A stretch of DNA of 64,000 bases from Lamellibrachia satsuma (taxonomy: Eukaryota > Annelida > Polychaeta > Sabellida > Siboglinidae), in NCBI GenBank assembly GCA_033239005.1, contig BSQZ01000018.1, positions 6,167,536-6,231,535 on the forward strand, written 5' to 3'. Positions within the stretch are counted from its first letter, which is position 1. Every line of letters begins with the position of its first letter. Below are positions 32,533 to 46,000 of the stretch, piece after piece. The position numbers and the translations under genes are program-made. The notes below the pieces were generated by a model. That model did no database searches. It was not told the origin of the DNA and was given only the letters and a program-made list of their open reading frames with translations.

Positions 32533-35094
32533 ATGGATTATATTGGCTTTGGTTATGCCGCGGCGGTGGCAGCGGGGGGTATTGTAGGTTATGTCAAAGC
32601 AGGTGACACTGTTGTTTTCATTTCAACTTTTCGTATAAAAGCATACAGGATTGCATTCCCTCAGGCTCTTGTTTACCCTAAGCCTGGGCAAGGCCGGGTA
32701 CGGGATAGGCTAGATCCTAGGGCTAGGCTAGACCATAGCTCTACCTAGGCGTGCAGCAATCTAGAAGTGCCATATGTTTCCCGGGCGCCCATCCACGTCT
32801 TATCAATTAGGCTGAGAACACAGTTGCACCCGGTACAGGCGTTTCAATCAAACATTGTATTAAGTGTATTGTAATATGTAACTATAAGTCTAAGGGTCTA
32901 AGCCTAGGACTAACTCACTAAGTCTACTAAGAGTAAGTAATGTATTAAATGGCTAATAATAAATATGGAGGCTTAGAACTTCTAACAAAAAACTTATAAA
33001 ACCGACAAAACTTGAAATTAATGATAATGCTATTAAACAAGTATCTTCTACAACATTTCTTGGCGTTACTATTGATAACAAACTTAATTAGGCTGAACAT
33101 ATTAACAAAGTTAAATGTAAAATCTCTAAAGGGGTAGGCATTATCAACAAAGCCAAAAGATTTTTAACTAGACCATGCCTGGTCACCTTATATTACTTGT
33201 TTCTATTCCCTCATTTGACATATTGTATTGAAGTGTGGGGTGGTGCATTTGACTCATATGGTTCAAGTATTATAAAGGTTCAAAAGAAAGCGGTGAGAAT
33301 GCTCGTATCAGCTAATATATTAACTCGTACAAAACCTATCTTTAAACTACTAAACAACTTAACGTTTAGACAACTATATGTCTACTCAATACAAATGTTT
33401 ATCTATAAATACAACAGTGGTCTTCTACCAACAATTTTTGGTAACATGTTTAAACTTAATCAAGATATTCATAGTTACAATACAAGACAATTTACACAAA
33501 TACACATATCCATGGCAAATTTAGAAATAAGACTTCGTTCTGTAAGAATTAAGGGTGCTATAATTTGGAATTATTTTAACACAAGACTCAACTTTACTTC
33601 TTATTGAATAATAAACTACAAATGTATACTTAAGCAATTTATATTACACAATGATGTCAATATATAACATGTATCACAATTTGTTCGTTTTCTACACCTG
33701 CACGCTATTTTTGTGTTTAGTACTATGATATATGTATTGAAATATATACTAGGGAGTATAACATTGTATAATGTTCTTCCCCTATTGTTCTCTTTACATT
33801 ATCATGTTTACCTTGATTTGATTTGTATATATTGTAAAGAGTTACAATAAATTTGATTTGATTTGAGGCCTAATAAATAAATAATAATAACAACTTGATT
33901 TATACACCAACACATCCGGGGCTAATGCAATTGAGTTGAAAAGTTGCATGGTGTAATTGAAAAAGTAATTTAAAAATTATGAAAATATCAATTACATTTT
34001 CACAAATTCCTTTTAAAATCAAAACACCTGAACCTTAATGGGTAAGTATTTACAGGGTGTATGATATGCTATCGAGTGACACGATTTTTCTTGTCAACTT
34101 TCAGGCAGTTTCATATCCCTGGTTATGGGCCTGATATTTGGCAGCCTGTCTGCTGTTGGCTCCTATCAAACGTCACGCAACCCTAAAGATTTCTATCTGC
34201 TGCTGAGTAAGTACCCACTAGGCAGGTCATGAAACAACGACCACTGATCATTTGAACCAGGTTACAGTCATGGCTACCAAGAAGATAAAATAAAAACTGG
34301 AATCATGAACCAATATAATAGTTGCTGTCGTTCTCAATGTCACTGCTGTATTTAGAAAACAACATTTATTATTTTTTGATTTTTCCTATGTATTAATCAT
34401 TATAGCATCCACATGTGACATGGAGATATTCTGATGAGAGCGAAACCCACACTGTATGCTTACATTATGGGATTTTATTTCATGGGAACTTGGTGTCCCA
34501 TTTGAAGGTTGTCTGATATGGTTTATTAATTTATACTTAAACAGGATGCCTACCTCGCTAGTGTTTTGTTGTAGTTTTTCTACAATAATGTTATCATATT
34601 GCCAAAATAAGTTCCCAGCAAGTCATTATCAGAATTCATAAAATAACTTCACCTCCCAAAATATCACTTTTCAAACTGCACTGATGTTTTGTTTCAGTGA
34701 CCAGTGCCACTCTGATGTCTATCATGGGCTACAGATCAATCAATGCGGGCAAGTTCATGCCTTCGGGTCTCGTAGCAACACTCAGGTATGGTGACAAGGG
34801 TCAACTCGTCCGCTTATCACAACATGTCTGGTGGGCATGTCCCGAGGTTAGATGTAAAACAAGACGACACTGTGTATGGATAAAAAATAATTTTCATAAC
34901 TGGGAGATGACTAATAATCCAAGATATTTATATTTACTGTTATTGTGAGTATGTGATGTAGTTGTACATAGTGTTTGGAATTTACAATCTCTGTGTACAA
35001 TACTCTGCATAATATACTTTTAGAAATACTAAACCATGTTTGTGTTTGTAGTTTGATGATCGTTGTGCGACTAGCGCCACGTCTCCTGGGCTGA
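32533..35094 (+). CDS. TMEM14C: TMEM14-family small membrane protein
   Basis: Small multi-pass protein of the Tmemb_14 family. The vertebrate member TMEM14C sits in the inner mitochondrial membrane and supports protoporphyrin transport in heme synthesis. Four exons: 32533-32602, 34105-34206, 34698-34785 and 35052-35094. They join to 303 nt, 100 aa with TGA stop, and all introns are GT..AG. The protein begins MDYIGFGYAAAVAAGGIVGY, then VKAGSFISLVMGLIFGSLSA, MGYRSINAGKFMPSGLVATL and SLMIVVRLAPRLLG. The GYVKAGS and GKFMPSGL motifs are family hallmarks. Human TMEM14C has 112 aa with a slightly longer N-terminus. TMEM14A/B/C cannot be told apart here, so the symbol is the closest guess. It is convergent with PAK1IP1. 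Confidence 0.88.
32990..33870 (+). mobile_element. LINE 3' remnant (L2/jockey-like) with TTTGA tail
   Basis: Translation gives TTFLGVTIDNKLN, then ISKGVGIINKAKRFLTRPCL, FPHLTYCIEVWGGAFDSYGS, SIIKVQKKAVRMLVSA and IKGAIIWNYFNTRLN, the C-terminal region of a non-LTR RT. There is one in-frame stop near 33090. The 3' tail is the pentamer repeat TTTGATTTGATTTGA near 33850. It lies in TMEM14 intron 1 and is a third LINE family. Confidence 0.8.
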
Positions 35095-36514
35095 TGTTGC
35101 CGGAAACCATGCCCTACGAGTCTATGGCTAGAGCGTCTCCAGGACGCCATGGTTCTATCAGCTACAGAGATTGTAGTAAAGACAGCTTCTCCCAAGATAC
35201 TCATCCAGCACAAATTTATTCAGCTTGTTGTTTATTCATGCACAAATACATGTCATTATTCCATGTGACTGATTGTACGTGTTTAAATTGCATCAACTTG
35301 TAGTTTAATAAGATTAGTTAATGCAACCAGCCGTACAGCTAATCCCATTGTAAAGGCAATCATCTTCTGGGTAGGATATCAAGCTAACCGTGCTTTCCCA
35401 CAGTATATATTTATATATATATTGTTGCATGGCTTTGCACATTTACTTTAGCATTTGGCTACATGATGTTACATGAGTAATATGCACAGTTGGTTTATTA
35501 AAAATGCATAATTTTGTAGAAATTACTTTGATTGTTAGATAACTTGTGAAAGTATGACTAGCCTTATGCCTTGTGTTATAGTGTAGTGCTACACCACTTG
35601 CCGTTTTCTTTGTTCAAATTTTACAGGATCTGGTAAAAAATTATTTCATAGTGTGTCTGATGATTTCACCAAAACTAAATAAAAAAATTTACAAGCAAGC
35701 TAGCATGTCATAGTGGATAGTAGGTAGGTTAAATTTTTAGCTAAATGAGTCCAGTGAAAAATTCAAATTGAGGAGGAACCTGTTATCTAAAATTAGTTTG
35801 TTCAGATTATCACAGCTGTAGACATGTTTCTGATCACATCGACAAACCAAGGTTGCTTTATCTCCAGCAGGAAATAGCAGTTCTGAACTGCACTGGAATC
35901 AAACTTAGATAAGTTGTTTAATGTTCTCTATGTGCCAAATCATTGTCAAGGTGTTTTACTAATTTAGTTGGTAGTTGTAGAAATTGTCCTAATTTCTCAG
36001 TGCAATTTTCTGTGAAACAGACATTTTAAAAAGTAATAGAGTTAATTGTTAGCAGTGTAAACAACTATGGAACAGTTGCATGTAAAACAGAATATTCCAC
36101 ATTGCTAATTTTATATTTTGATTGATGGAAATAAATAAAAAAAAATGAGAAATGCAGGTTTTAATTTGTATATTGTTTCTGTAGACAAGTCGCACAGTGC
36201 CACACTCACGCATGCACAATGTCAAACACACACTCGGCCCTGCTTGAAAATAGGCTTATTCCGGAGTGGTTGGTTGGTGTTTCAATGCAAATAAGCAGTT
36301 TCATCCAGACAAACATGAGGTTCGGCCCTTTTCAAGTGTTTGTCTGTTGCATGTGGGAGTAATGCTCTAAAGACAAGTGCTGATGTATTTTGTTGCTTTC
36401 AAAACTAGTGCAACTGCGCAAGTATTATAGTGCACCAGCTGTTAGAAAGTAAGATCATGTATGTGAGCAAATTGAATATTCTAAAAGAAAGGATAGGATA
36501 ATTAGTAAAAGGTA

Positions 36515-36824
36515 AAGTCATTCCCCAGGCATTACGCCTTAAGAAGCCATGAAGGCTTATATGGCCAGTGCTTAAACCTGGTTTCTATAGTGCGAAGCAA
36601 CTTAGAGTGCAGTTATACTGACTCCTGGACGGGACACTAGTCCATCGCAGGTACCTTCCAAACAGTGTTTGTACTCATTTTCAGCTGAGTAGACTGAGGC
36701 AAAGTAGAGTAAACGAAATTGCCTAAGCTTCGAAAACGAACCATGACCAGTGTGGGTCTTGAACTCACAACCCTTGAATTTAAAGTCCAAGACCTTAACC
36801 ACTAGGCCACGGCTGTCCCCTAGG
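36515..36824 (-). mobile_element. tRNA-derived SINE, well preserved
   Basis: The minus-strand head begins GGGGACAGCCGTGGCCTAGT, with A box TGGCCTAGTGG and B box GAGTTCAAGACCC. It is followed by the shared body (CGAAGCTTAGGCAATTTCGT, then CTACTTTGCC). The far end has AGGCGTAATGCC. The body matches the SINEs at 11.8 and 48.1 kb. Confidence 0.8.
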
Positions 36825-37009
36825 ATAATTAGTGGTGCCTCAATAAAATCACATCCTGAGTCTCGCCCAGAAATGACACCATTTAAAGCTCTGTATGAAA
36901 CATAAAATTAATCAATACTGACCGGTATGTTAAATTTGGTTGTGGGTTTGACAAATGTGCTAAGTCTGGTATTGATCAAGAAACAGGAGTTAGTTGACAT
37001 GTTCACAAA

Positions 37010-37015
37010 TTTATT
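37010..37015 (-). promoter_or_regulatory. Candidate polyadenylation signal of PAK1IP1
   Basis: AATAAA on the minus strand 32 nt past the PAK1IP1 stop codon. A second AATAAA overlaps the stop itself (37046-37051). Confidence 0.45.
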
Positions 37016-37046
37016 TTTGTTTGTAGTTCTTTGTGCAAGTCTAGTT

Positions 37047-40000
37047 TTATTTCCGTTTCTTTTTTCTGTCACTTTCTTTGACTGATGACGATCCTCTCCT
37101 TTTTGTTTGTGTCTTCTCTGTCCATGAAGTTGTTTTCTTGCCTACAAATGTGCAGCAGACAAAAAGTGAGATGCAGAGCCTGTATTTAGGATTGGGTAGC
37201 AGGTATCGTATAGTACATCTATGTACGCAATAGGCCATATAACTGGAACCATAGGTGCATATATTCAACAGCATTAACTACATGAAATAATATCTCTGTG
37301 AGCATGTATTTAAATTACAAGACATTAAAATATAACTTCCAGTATCACACTCGGTTCAATTACTAAATATAACACCAATGAAATACCTATTTATCGTTGT
37401 TGCTTTACATGAAATTATATTATAACTGTTCAGAATTGATTATATATAACTGTTGTTTAGTCTGCAAAAAACCAAGGCCCACGTCTGGTTTGGTATGTTA
37501 TATAATTATGACTATATCGTAGGTGTCAACATTTGGTCATGGAAAAACGGGAATGTGTTCATAAAAAAGTGGGAAAGTGCTCACAGAGAGCAGGAAATGT
37601 CCACTCAACTTTCATCGGTTTTTGGTGTTAAGTCATCATTTTAACGTGTTGTTTTAGAAGTCACCATTTTTATGTGCTGTTCACGGAGAATGCACGCAGG
37701 TGAAAATGTATTTCCTGCCTGAAAACGGTAACGTTGACACCTGTAGTATGTCCACATATACACTAGAGAAATGTATTCGTGCATACACATGTATGATGTA
37801 TTGAAGGACCACCCCCATACCTGACTTGACTTTGGGTTCAGGAACTTGACATTCTTCAAGTTCTTCGTCTGAAGATTCCTCCTCATCTTCAACTCCACTT
37901 AATACTTCATCGTCCTCACTTTCATTCACCTCTTCCTCATCTGACTCCACTTCCTCCTCATCCGAGTCTGCTTCTTCTAAGTCCGCTTCTTCTTCATCAC
38001 TAATATCCTCCTCATCTTTTAACTTGTCTTCTTTAATTTCCTTGCTTCCGTTTTTTGGTGCTGGTTGTTGCCTTTCTGGCAAAACTGCCAGACAAATCAG
38101 TCGAAATTTGGTGTCAACTTCGGCCTGTAGTTCTGATGACCAGCCGTCCTACAAGTCAAAGTCATTTATGATCATTCATTAAACAATTTAGATTTACTAA
38201 TTATTCAACTATCTTTAATCTCAGATTTCAAACTCGGTTGTCCCATAATCTTAATTGATTTGAGTATTCATTGTACAGCCAAAAAGAGCATGATGCTGGC
38301 TTTCACATGAGGGTTGGGGCCAAAGTACTCATTACTCGTACTCAAATTTTTTCACAAAGTACTCGTTACTCATACATATCAAAGTACTCGTACTCATTAC
38401 TTAAACAAAATATGTGAGTATTTACAAGTAGCACTTGCACAACTTGTAGATAGGTATCCCAGTGTCCCGGCATCCTCGCCTTCAGTTGAGAGACTAATGT
38501 AGCAGGAAATATGTTCGCGCCCAACCGTTGTGATTTGAAAGATGCTACATTTGAGTGTCTGATGTTTATACGCTGCAATATGGTGAGGAGAAAGCTAAAA
38601 AAACACACTGAATGAACACTTATGATAAATAAATAAAAATAATAAATTGTTTTTAATTGAATGAACATTATAAATTGGGCCAAAAAACAAATTGTATGAA
38701 GCTTTATTTTGGTTGCTGTTATTCTTTTATGTTTTGAGCCCATCTTGTTATCAAGTGAAACAGATAAAAATATGCTACAGGACACACAATATCATATGAT
38801 GCAATTTTAATCAAATAAATACTTGTACTCAAGTACTTTTGAAAGTACTTGTGTACTATCTGGGATGAAATACTCATTACCCTTATTCGTACATCTCAAA
38901 GTACTCGTACTCGAGTACTTTAGTCAGGTACTCGCCCCAACCCTGTTTCATATACAAGTTTTCTTTTAAAGCAGGCATGGGGCAATTAATTTGAAAGGTT
39001 AATTAATAAAATTACAATTAACTCAAATTAAATTAACCATACACATTTCTCAGGTCAATTAAATTAAATTAACCTCCCAAATTCTTCAATTAAATTAACA
39101 ATTAATTTTAACTCAATTAACAATTAAATCATATGTTGGTAGAAATGTTCACATATTTAAAACAGTTCTAAAATCACAAGACTTGTAACAGAAATGTGTT
39201 TTGTAACTTTGCTGAATTTGATCACACTAAAAAAGTTGTAGATACTTGTTAAATTTTTTCTGAAAGTCATGTAAAGTTGTGGCTGAAGATTTGCAAGGGG
39301 GGTTCCCGCCTATATTCAACTACATACATAATTTATATGCACCAAGTTGTTATTTATGCAGTGTTTTGTACTAAATCTATAGGTTTCCTCTTTACACACT
39401 AGCATTTAAATATGTACACTTTTGTTTATACATCACTAGGACTGGCATGCTTCTGATTTATAAAGATCCCAAACTAAAGCTATATTACCTTTCTCTACAT
39501 CTCCCCATTAAAGGTTATATGTACGCACAAATAAAGTATAGATGCTTAGGTCTAATGGCCCCATATGTCCACTTGGTAGCACATTGCCAGCCCCAAATGT
39601 TTACTTTAAACAGAGATTTGCTGAAGTCACAATTAGTGGTCAACTTATCACCTTACCAGAGGAAATTCTATTGTTTATGCTTTCCCTCTTATTGACAGGT
39701 GCCTGAATGACCAGCCCACCCCAGTTGGCACAGTGTATATGTGCTCTGTGATGTCCTCCATCCCATTAACACATGCCTGAGTTTGATCTCTCTCAGGCTA
39801 GTGACTGGAATAGTGATTGCAGGCCTGAAAACACCTGGATAACTTGACTATGAACTATCCAGTAATATCAACTGTTAAAGAGCACTTAATTGAGAGTCGA
39901 TTGGGAATTTGTCTATTAAATTAACCCATTTTGGCAAAGTTAATTAATTAAATTAAATTAGCCTTTCTGGAAAAGTTAATTAATTAAATAAAATTAACTT

Positions 40001-43000
40001 AATTTAGTTAATTCAATTAACAAATTAACAATTGAAATTAACCCATGCTTGCTTCTAAGTACTTGTATCAATATCTGGAAACAAATAGCACTGTATCATG
40101 TTCCCAATCCAAGTAGACCACTGCACATTATTCATATCGACTGGCTTCATGGATTAGTATCATATGATTTACTTTTATAATACAGGCCTTGCATAACATA
40201 AGGTAGTCACATTGACCAATAATTAACTGAAATTGTCCAAATGACTTGCCAAATACACTAGAAGGTAATAAGCAGAATGTTGTTTATTAATTAGTAAATA
40301 ATTAATGTTGTGGACATTAAACTAGTAACACTCATCAGGTTCGATCTTGTGTGATTTGACACAATGATATATCTTATTGATTACTCCTGTTGGACTGATC
40401 ATTCTGATACAAGTATACCTTATTGTGTGAGAGTCTCCAGACCTTGAGCCAACCATCGCTGGACGCTGTAGCAAGTTGGGTGATATTTGGGTCATCCACG
40501 CACGGACAACACGTTAGACCCTTAATTCTGTAACAACAATAATCTTATATATATTTTATTGCATAAAATTGCCACATTTCAGGTGTCCATTATTAGTAAT
40601 TTGGCATGTTTTGTTTGTACATTACTTAATCATTGTGTTGTAGTTATAGTTGTACATAGTATATCATTGTAAAAAGCAACATCATAGAAGTGAATGAGAG
40701 TGCTTTATGTATAACTTGTTTAGCAAACAAGGCAGGCATAGTCTGCTGATTTCCAACATATCTATCTCATTACATATTCCAGTACAGTGGCGAGTCCCAG
40801 CAATCAGTGTGTAGAATGCATGTATTTTAGCACAAATGACGCAGTGTCTGTGTTATATCTAGTTTGCACAATCTCCACAATCATCCACAGCTGTAGACCA
40901 AACATATTTATTGTTGGTGTAGCATGACAGGTTGAAATGCATTTAAATGCTACGATCTAATTTTGCTGACCTTTGCATTGCATTTTAATTAGTACTGTAG
41001 TTGAACAGTTTTTGCAACTGAACCGAAATAATAAAATATTTCTTCTTTGTAATTTGTCATTTCAAATCCAATTTAAATGCAAACGACATTACAACGACCC
41101 AGTTAACTTATTTTGTTGACTTTTCCACATACAGCACATACTGCCACACACAAACCAAATCACACTTATAAATATATAGTCTATCAATCTTCAATCATGT
41201 ATGGGTGCAGCTGAATCATATTTGTATTCAAGTCTGCTTCTAGAACGCCAGCAGAAGTCTGGTCATGATAGAAAGCCACTGACCTGTTAGTTTTGGTGTC
41301 AAACTCATAGACGAGGTGCTTGGTGTCGAGGTTGTGAAGATGAATTTTGCCCCCCTCCCCACCCACAACCAGGGTGTCCTCCTGGGCACAAACACATGTT
41401 TATAGAGCATACTGTTATGAACTGTTCAAGGGGGTTAGTCATGTAGTTGTACTACGAGATATCATGATGGGGTATATATGCATAATCTTCCACTGTCAGC
41501 CCAACACAGATGCAGAAGAATGTCCTCCCAGCCTGTTAGGGAATCACACCAAGCAATATAATGGTAGCCTAGTCATGAATTCCCAATCTGGATAAAGATG
41601 GGAAGACAATGGGAACCATGGAGGATGAGGCTGCTGGAGTTGTGATTGGGATGATATGATAGTGGGTAGACAGTTCTATCGAGGTTTAAAGAAAATACAT
41701 ACATGTACAATCATTGTTTACCATCAGAATCACCTTTTGGAAATGTATCAAATTAACTGTTCTTAGTTTATTATGCATACATAATATTATATTATTATCA
41801 TGTATCTAAAAGAAGGAAACATTTAGACAATATTTTTTTCACAAACAAACCAATGCTAAACAAGGGACACAAGTGTGACCCAACAAGTGTGACCCAACAA
41901 GCCATTATTGAACTTTTCTTTCATGTCCACTGCGCAAATGTTCTATACAATATGATAGCATGTTTCAAATTAGTGTGAAGATTAAATATAAAATAAAAAG
42001 TTTCACATTGTTACCTGCACGAATGCTACAGATGAGACCCTGAAACTGTTGTGTATCGTGTGAATCACAGCAGCTGTCTGAAATCCCCACAACGTGGCAT
42101 GTACAAATTATATATTGAGAAAGGTAACTTAAGTACCGTGATAAAATTGTACCTGTGTTTTTGAGAGGTGAATGCCTCTGGACGTTCACCTCGTCGACAC
42201 ACTGAAACTTCACATGTATTGTTAGGTTTCATATACCAAAATTATTATTTTAATGAATGCCTATGTAACAAGAAGAACAATTTAGAATGATGATGAAAGC
42301 AACCTGAACAGTGCAGACCTCTCAAAGCTTCCGTAAAGGTTCTCAAATCCTTACTGTTCTGACAAAGACAGAAAGTCTTTACACTGACCAACCTCAACAG
42401 AATAGATATCCAGTTTGCGGTCAGCAACAACAACATACACGGTGGCGTCAGGTGACCACAACACAACGTCAGCAACTGAAACATGCAAGAGATCATGTGA
42501 CTGAAACATGCAACAGATCACGTGACTTTAACATGCAACAGATCATGTGACTAAAACACTCAGACTGTGTGTGTGCGTGCGTGCGTGCGTGCGTGCGTGT
42601 GTGTGTGCCTGCACGTGCGTGTAAAATATTTTATTTTGACAGGCAACATAGATATATTATTTTGCGCAATGATTACACACATAGCTTCCTAGTTATCTGT
42701 AAATTTTAAGATGTGTGGCACAACATAAAAAGAGCTGTAATCATTGAAATACGGCAGCCTACCCTCTTTGATGTTGGTGACATATGCATTTTTTGCTGTC
42801 ATCAGATTCCAAGTACGCAGTGTTTTGTCCTTGCCAGCGGACAGCGCCAGTTTACCAGATGGATGAACGGCCACACTGCACACGGTCCCTCTGTACAAAC
42901 ATGGGACAATCTCACAAAGTCAATGATTGATGTTTTTTCACTGTCATTTGATTTGTTTTTTTTATTAATTTATGGGTTCTTTGTTTATGACATCAGATGT

Positions 43001-46000
43001 GTCAGAGTTTATGGGTTCTTTGTTTATGACATCAGATGTGTCAGAGTTTAAGGGTTCTTTGTTTATGACATCAGATGTGTCAGAGTTTGTGGGTTCTTTG
43101 TTTATGACATCAGATGTGCCAGAGTTTTAACAGAGTTGATAGGATGTAAAACATTCCTTTCAATGTCTCAATGTAATTAAATACAATAACAGACATTTAT
43201 TGTTTATATAGAACAAATTATGACAGTAATCAAAGGTCCTAATATGTGTCATTTCTCTGAGCAGGATGACCAATACACTGCATTGCAGTACAACTTTATT
43301 TATTGTGTTTAAAACAAAAATAAATTACAGAATATATCTCATATATACATCTCAAATTTTATCACATAAATAGACCTGTGTTACTGCTTGAAATAGGACA
43401 AATATCTGCTGAAGACAAGGAAATGTACAGAATCTTGTGAACACAATGTTTTTTGTTTTATAAACTCAGTACAAGAAACAGTTCTGTTCTGTTCCCAGTG
43501 ATATTTTGCATTCACTGACTGTAATTTCTGTAAACACTAAAGAATAATGAAAGACAACGATAGTTACGATACTCACTTGTGTCCCTTGAGAGTCTTCAGA
43601 CACTCCCACTTGCCTACTTGCCAGATGCCGACTGTTCCATCTTCACTTGTACTGAACATGTGCGTCTTCGCATGAAACTTCAGTGCAGTGATGGAACCTG
43701 ATCAAGCACGCTGCCGTTAATAATAACTATTATTATAAATTAATAGCAATATAGAAATAAAAACAACTAATCTCCATGCATCACAACACTAATTTGGGAG
43801 GGATTTAATATCTGTTTGAGAAATGTTAATTCTTGCCCAAAGCTTGCAACGGTTTCTAGCACAGCGCTTTATGGTTGGCCCTAAAAGACTTGATAGTGGT
43901 GGCCGTTCGTGTTGGGGAATTTGCACAATAAATACACTTTAGATATATATAGATTGTCATAATCTGTTATTCTGAGTTATGAGTAGATTAAGTCTGGTCT
44001 CCCTGGTCGCCTCTGTCCATGCTTTGGTTGCCAAGTACCAAGTTCTCTCATCACTTCTTTACTTCTAGAACAGTCACCTGCAAGTTGGGCTCATCTTCAT
44101 CTGATTGTCTCCGAGATCTTTGATGTTTCCATGTAACGAACAAGACCTTATAAAACCAGTTCCTTGATTCATTAAAACAGATTTGGAAGCCAACGGTTCA
44201 CAGTTATTTTATTTATAACTTTGTGACACAGCTGTTTTTAAATTTTCATTTTCTGTGTATAGATATAATACATTCTCGCGTATAATATGCACCCCGACTT
44301 TTTGCTCAAATCTCTATTTTAACATGTATAATATGCGCCCCAACTTTTTAGCATCAACCCCTGATTTCCCCACTTTCAATAGTTTGGTTGAAGCATGGTT
44401 TAGAGTGTCCATTAGCCTGGTTTACCTGCTCAGTCCAAGTAGCACTGCGTTGCATCAGCATCATACAGACATGTACAGGCCGGAACGATACACCGGTGCA
44501 TCGCGATACACACTGCACAGTACACAATGTCCATATCGCCGTACATTACAATATGCGATAGCGATAGGCAAAACATTATTCGTGTCATGTTTGTGAAGCA
44601 GTAAATGTTCAACGCGAACCACACCTGCTTGTGTATCGATAAAATAGCGAAATATAACATGTAGTACATTTCCCACATGTATATCTAACTATAATCTATG
44701 TAAAATATTTACACTATTATTTTTTTTCAATGCACACGTGCAACTTGGACCTCATAAGAGTGACGACATGACGCCTGCTGTCTTGTCCATGTGATAAATA
44801 AACGTGTGTTTTACTGTTGTTGTATCATTCTAGTAGTGTAGTCTGTATCGTGATATGTATCGTATCGTGACCTCTGTATCGCGATATGTATCGTAACGTG
44901 AGGTAGCGTATCATTCCGGCCCTAATCATATGCCATTGATCATCAGCGGCTTATATTATCGTTTACTCCGTGGAGCAACTTGGACTGCATAAATGCGCAA
45001 AACCACATTTAAAAAAGAATATGTGTTTTGTTTTGGGAAAGATTTAATGAATGCATTTGCATATAAAAAATGAAGTAAGAAATGTTGTTTAGCGGCGTAA
45101 ATAATTTAGGCCAATCTATGGTTCCTGATTACTACGTATTTGGTCTGATAAATATTTTTTTTGCGTATTACACACAGAAAATGATGGTACCTTTGTGGTG
45201 CATCAGTGTGCCTATCTCCCTGCGTTTCCTCAGGTTAAACAACTTGATTGTTTCATCACTGCTCCCTGAAGCCAGGATGCCTCTCTTTGATACAGCCAGC
45301 GTCTTCACACAGCCCGTGTGTGAGTGGTCAGTGAAGCTGGTCTCCAGGCTGTAGCCCTAAAATACAATAAGAGGAAGGCCCAGTCAAACAGGGACAGGTT
45401 CAGCTCTGCGGCCTCAAGGATGTATTCAGTTTCAGTTCACCTGTTGACCAAGTCGGACTTGATATGTTTCAAGCTCATCATACATCATTTTCACGAACTA
45501 CCTTTATAACATCTGTGTGCATACACGTGCATGTGTCTATTTCATTGTTTGTGCAAAGTCGTTCACATTTTGTTTGTAGTCCCATAAATGAATCTGGGCC
45601 ACAGAGAATGTTTGAAGTGAACATTCTGGTCACCACACTTTGCAAACAACAGTAATTGGTGATACATGACATATGTTTAAAAACAAGGTTGACACATATC
45701 TCAGGAGGGCGGGTTATAAGTAGATGAACATTGTTGGACTCTCGATAAGCCAATGGCTTCCTTGTCCACTTGCCATCTGGGCCTTTGGCTTGGATGGCAA
45801 ATCTTGTTAAATCTTGTTAAATGACTACAATAGGGCAATGACTTCGGAAATTCAGTGGCACATTATTTAATAAGTAGCAGGATCACCAAACTCCAGATGG
45901 CTGACCCACATTGGGTTTTATTGTCATTCACTTCTACAATTCTCATTTGTGTTTGGACTGCACCAGGCAGACGTCCGTCTAGTCACTGTTCCACATTACA

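Larger units (their letters stand above)
35095..37046. other. Convergent intergenic region TMEM14 / PAK1IP1
   Basis: Holds the TMEM14 3' UTR, with a candidate AATAAA at 35678-35683, and AT-rich unannotated DNA. A SINE lies at 36.5-36.8 kb and the PAK1IP1 3' end at the right. No other gene is seen. Confidence 0.6.
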
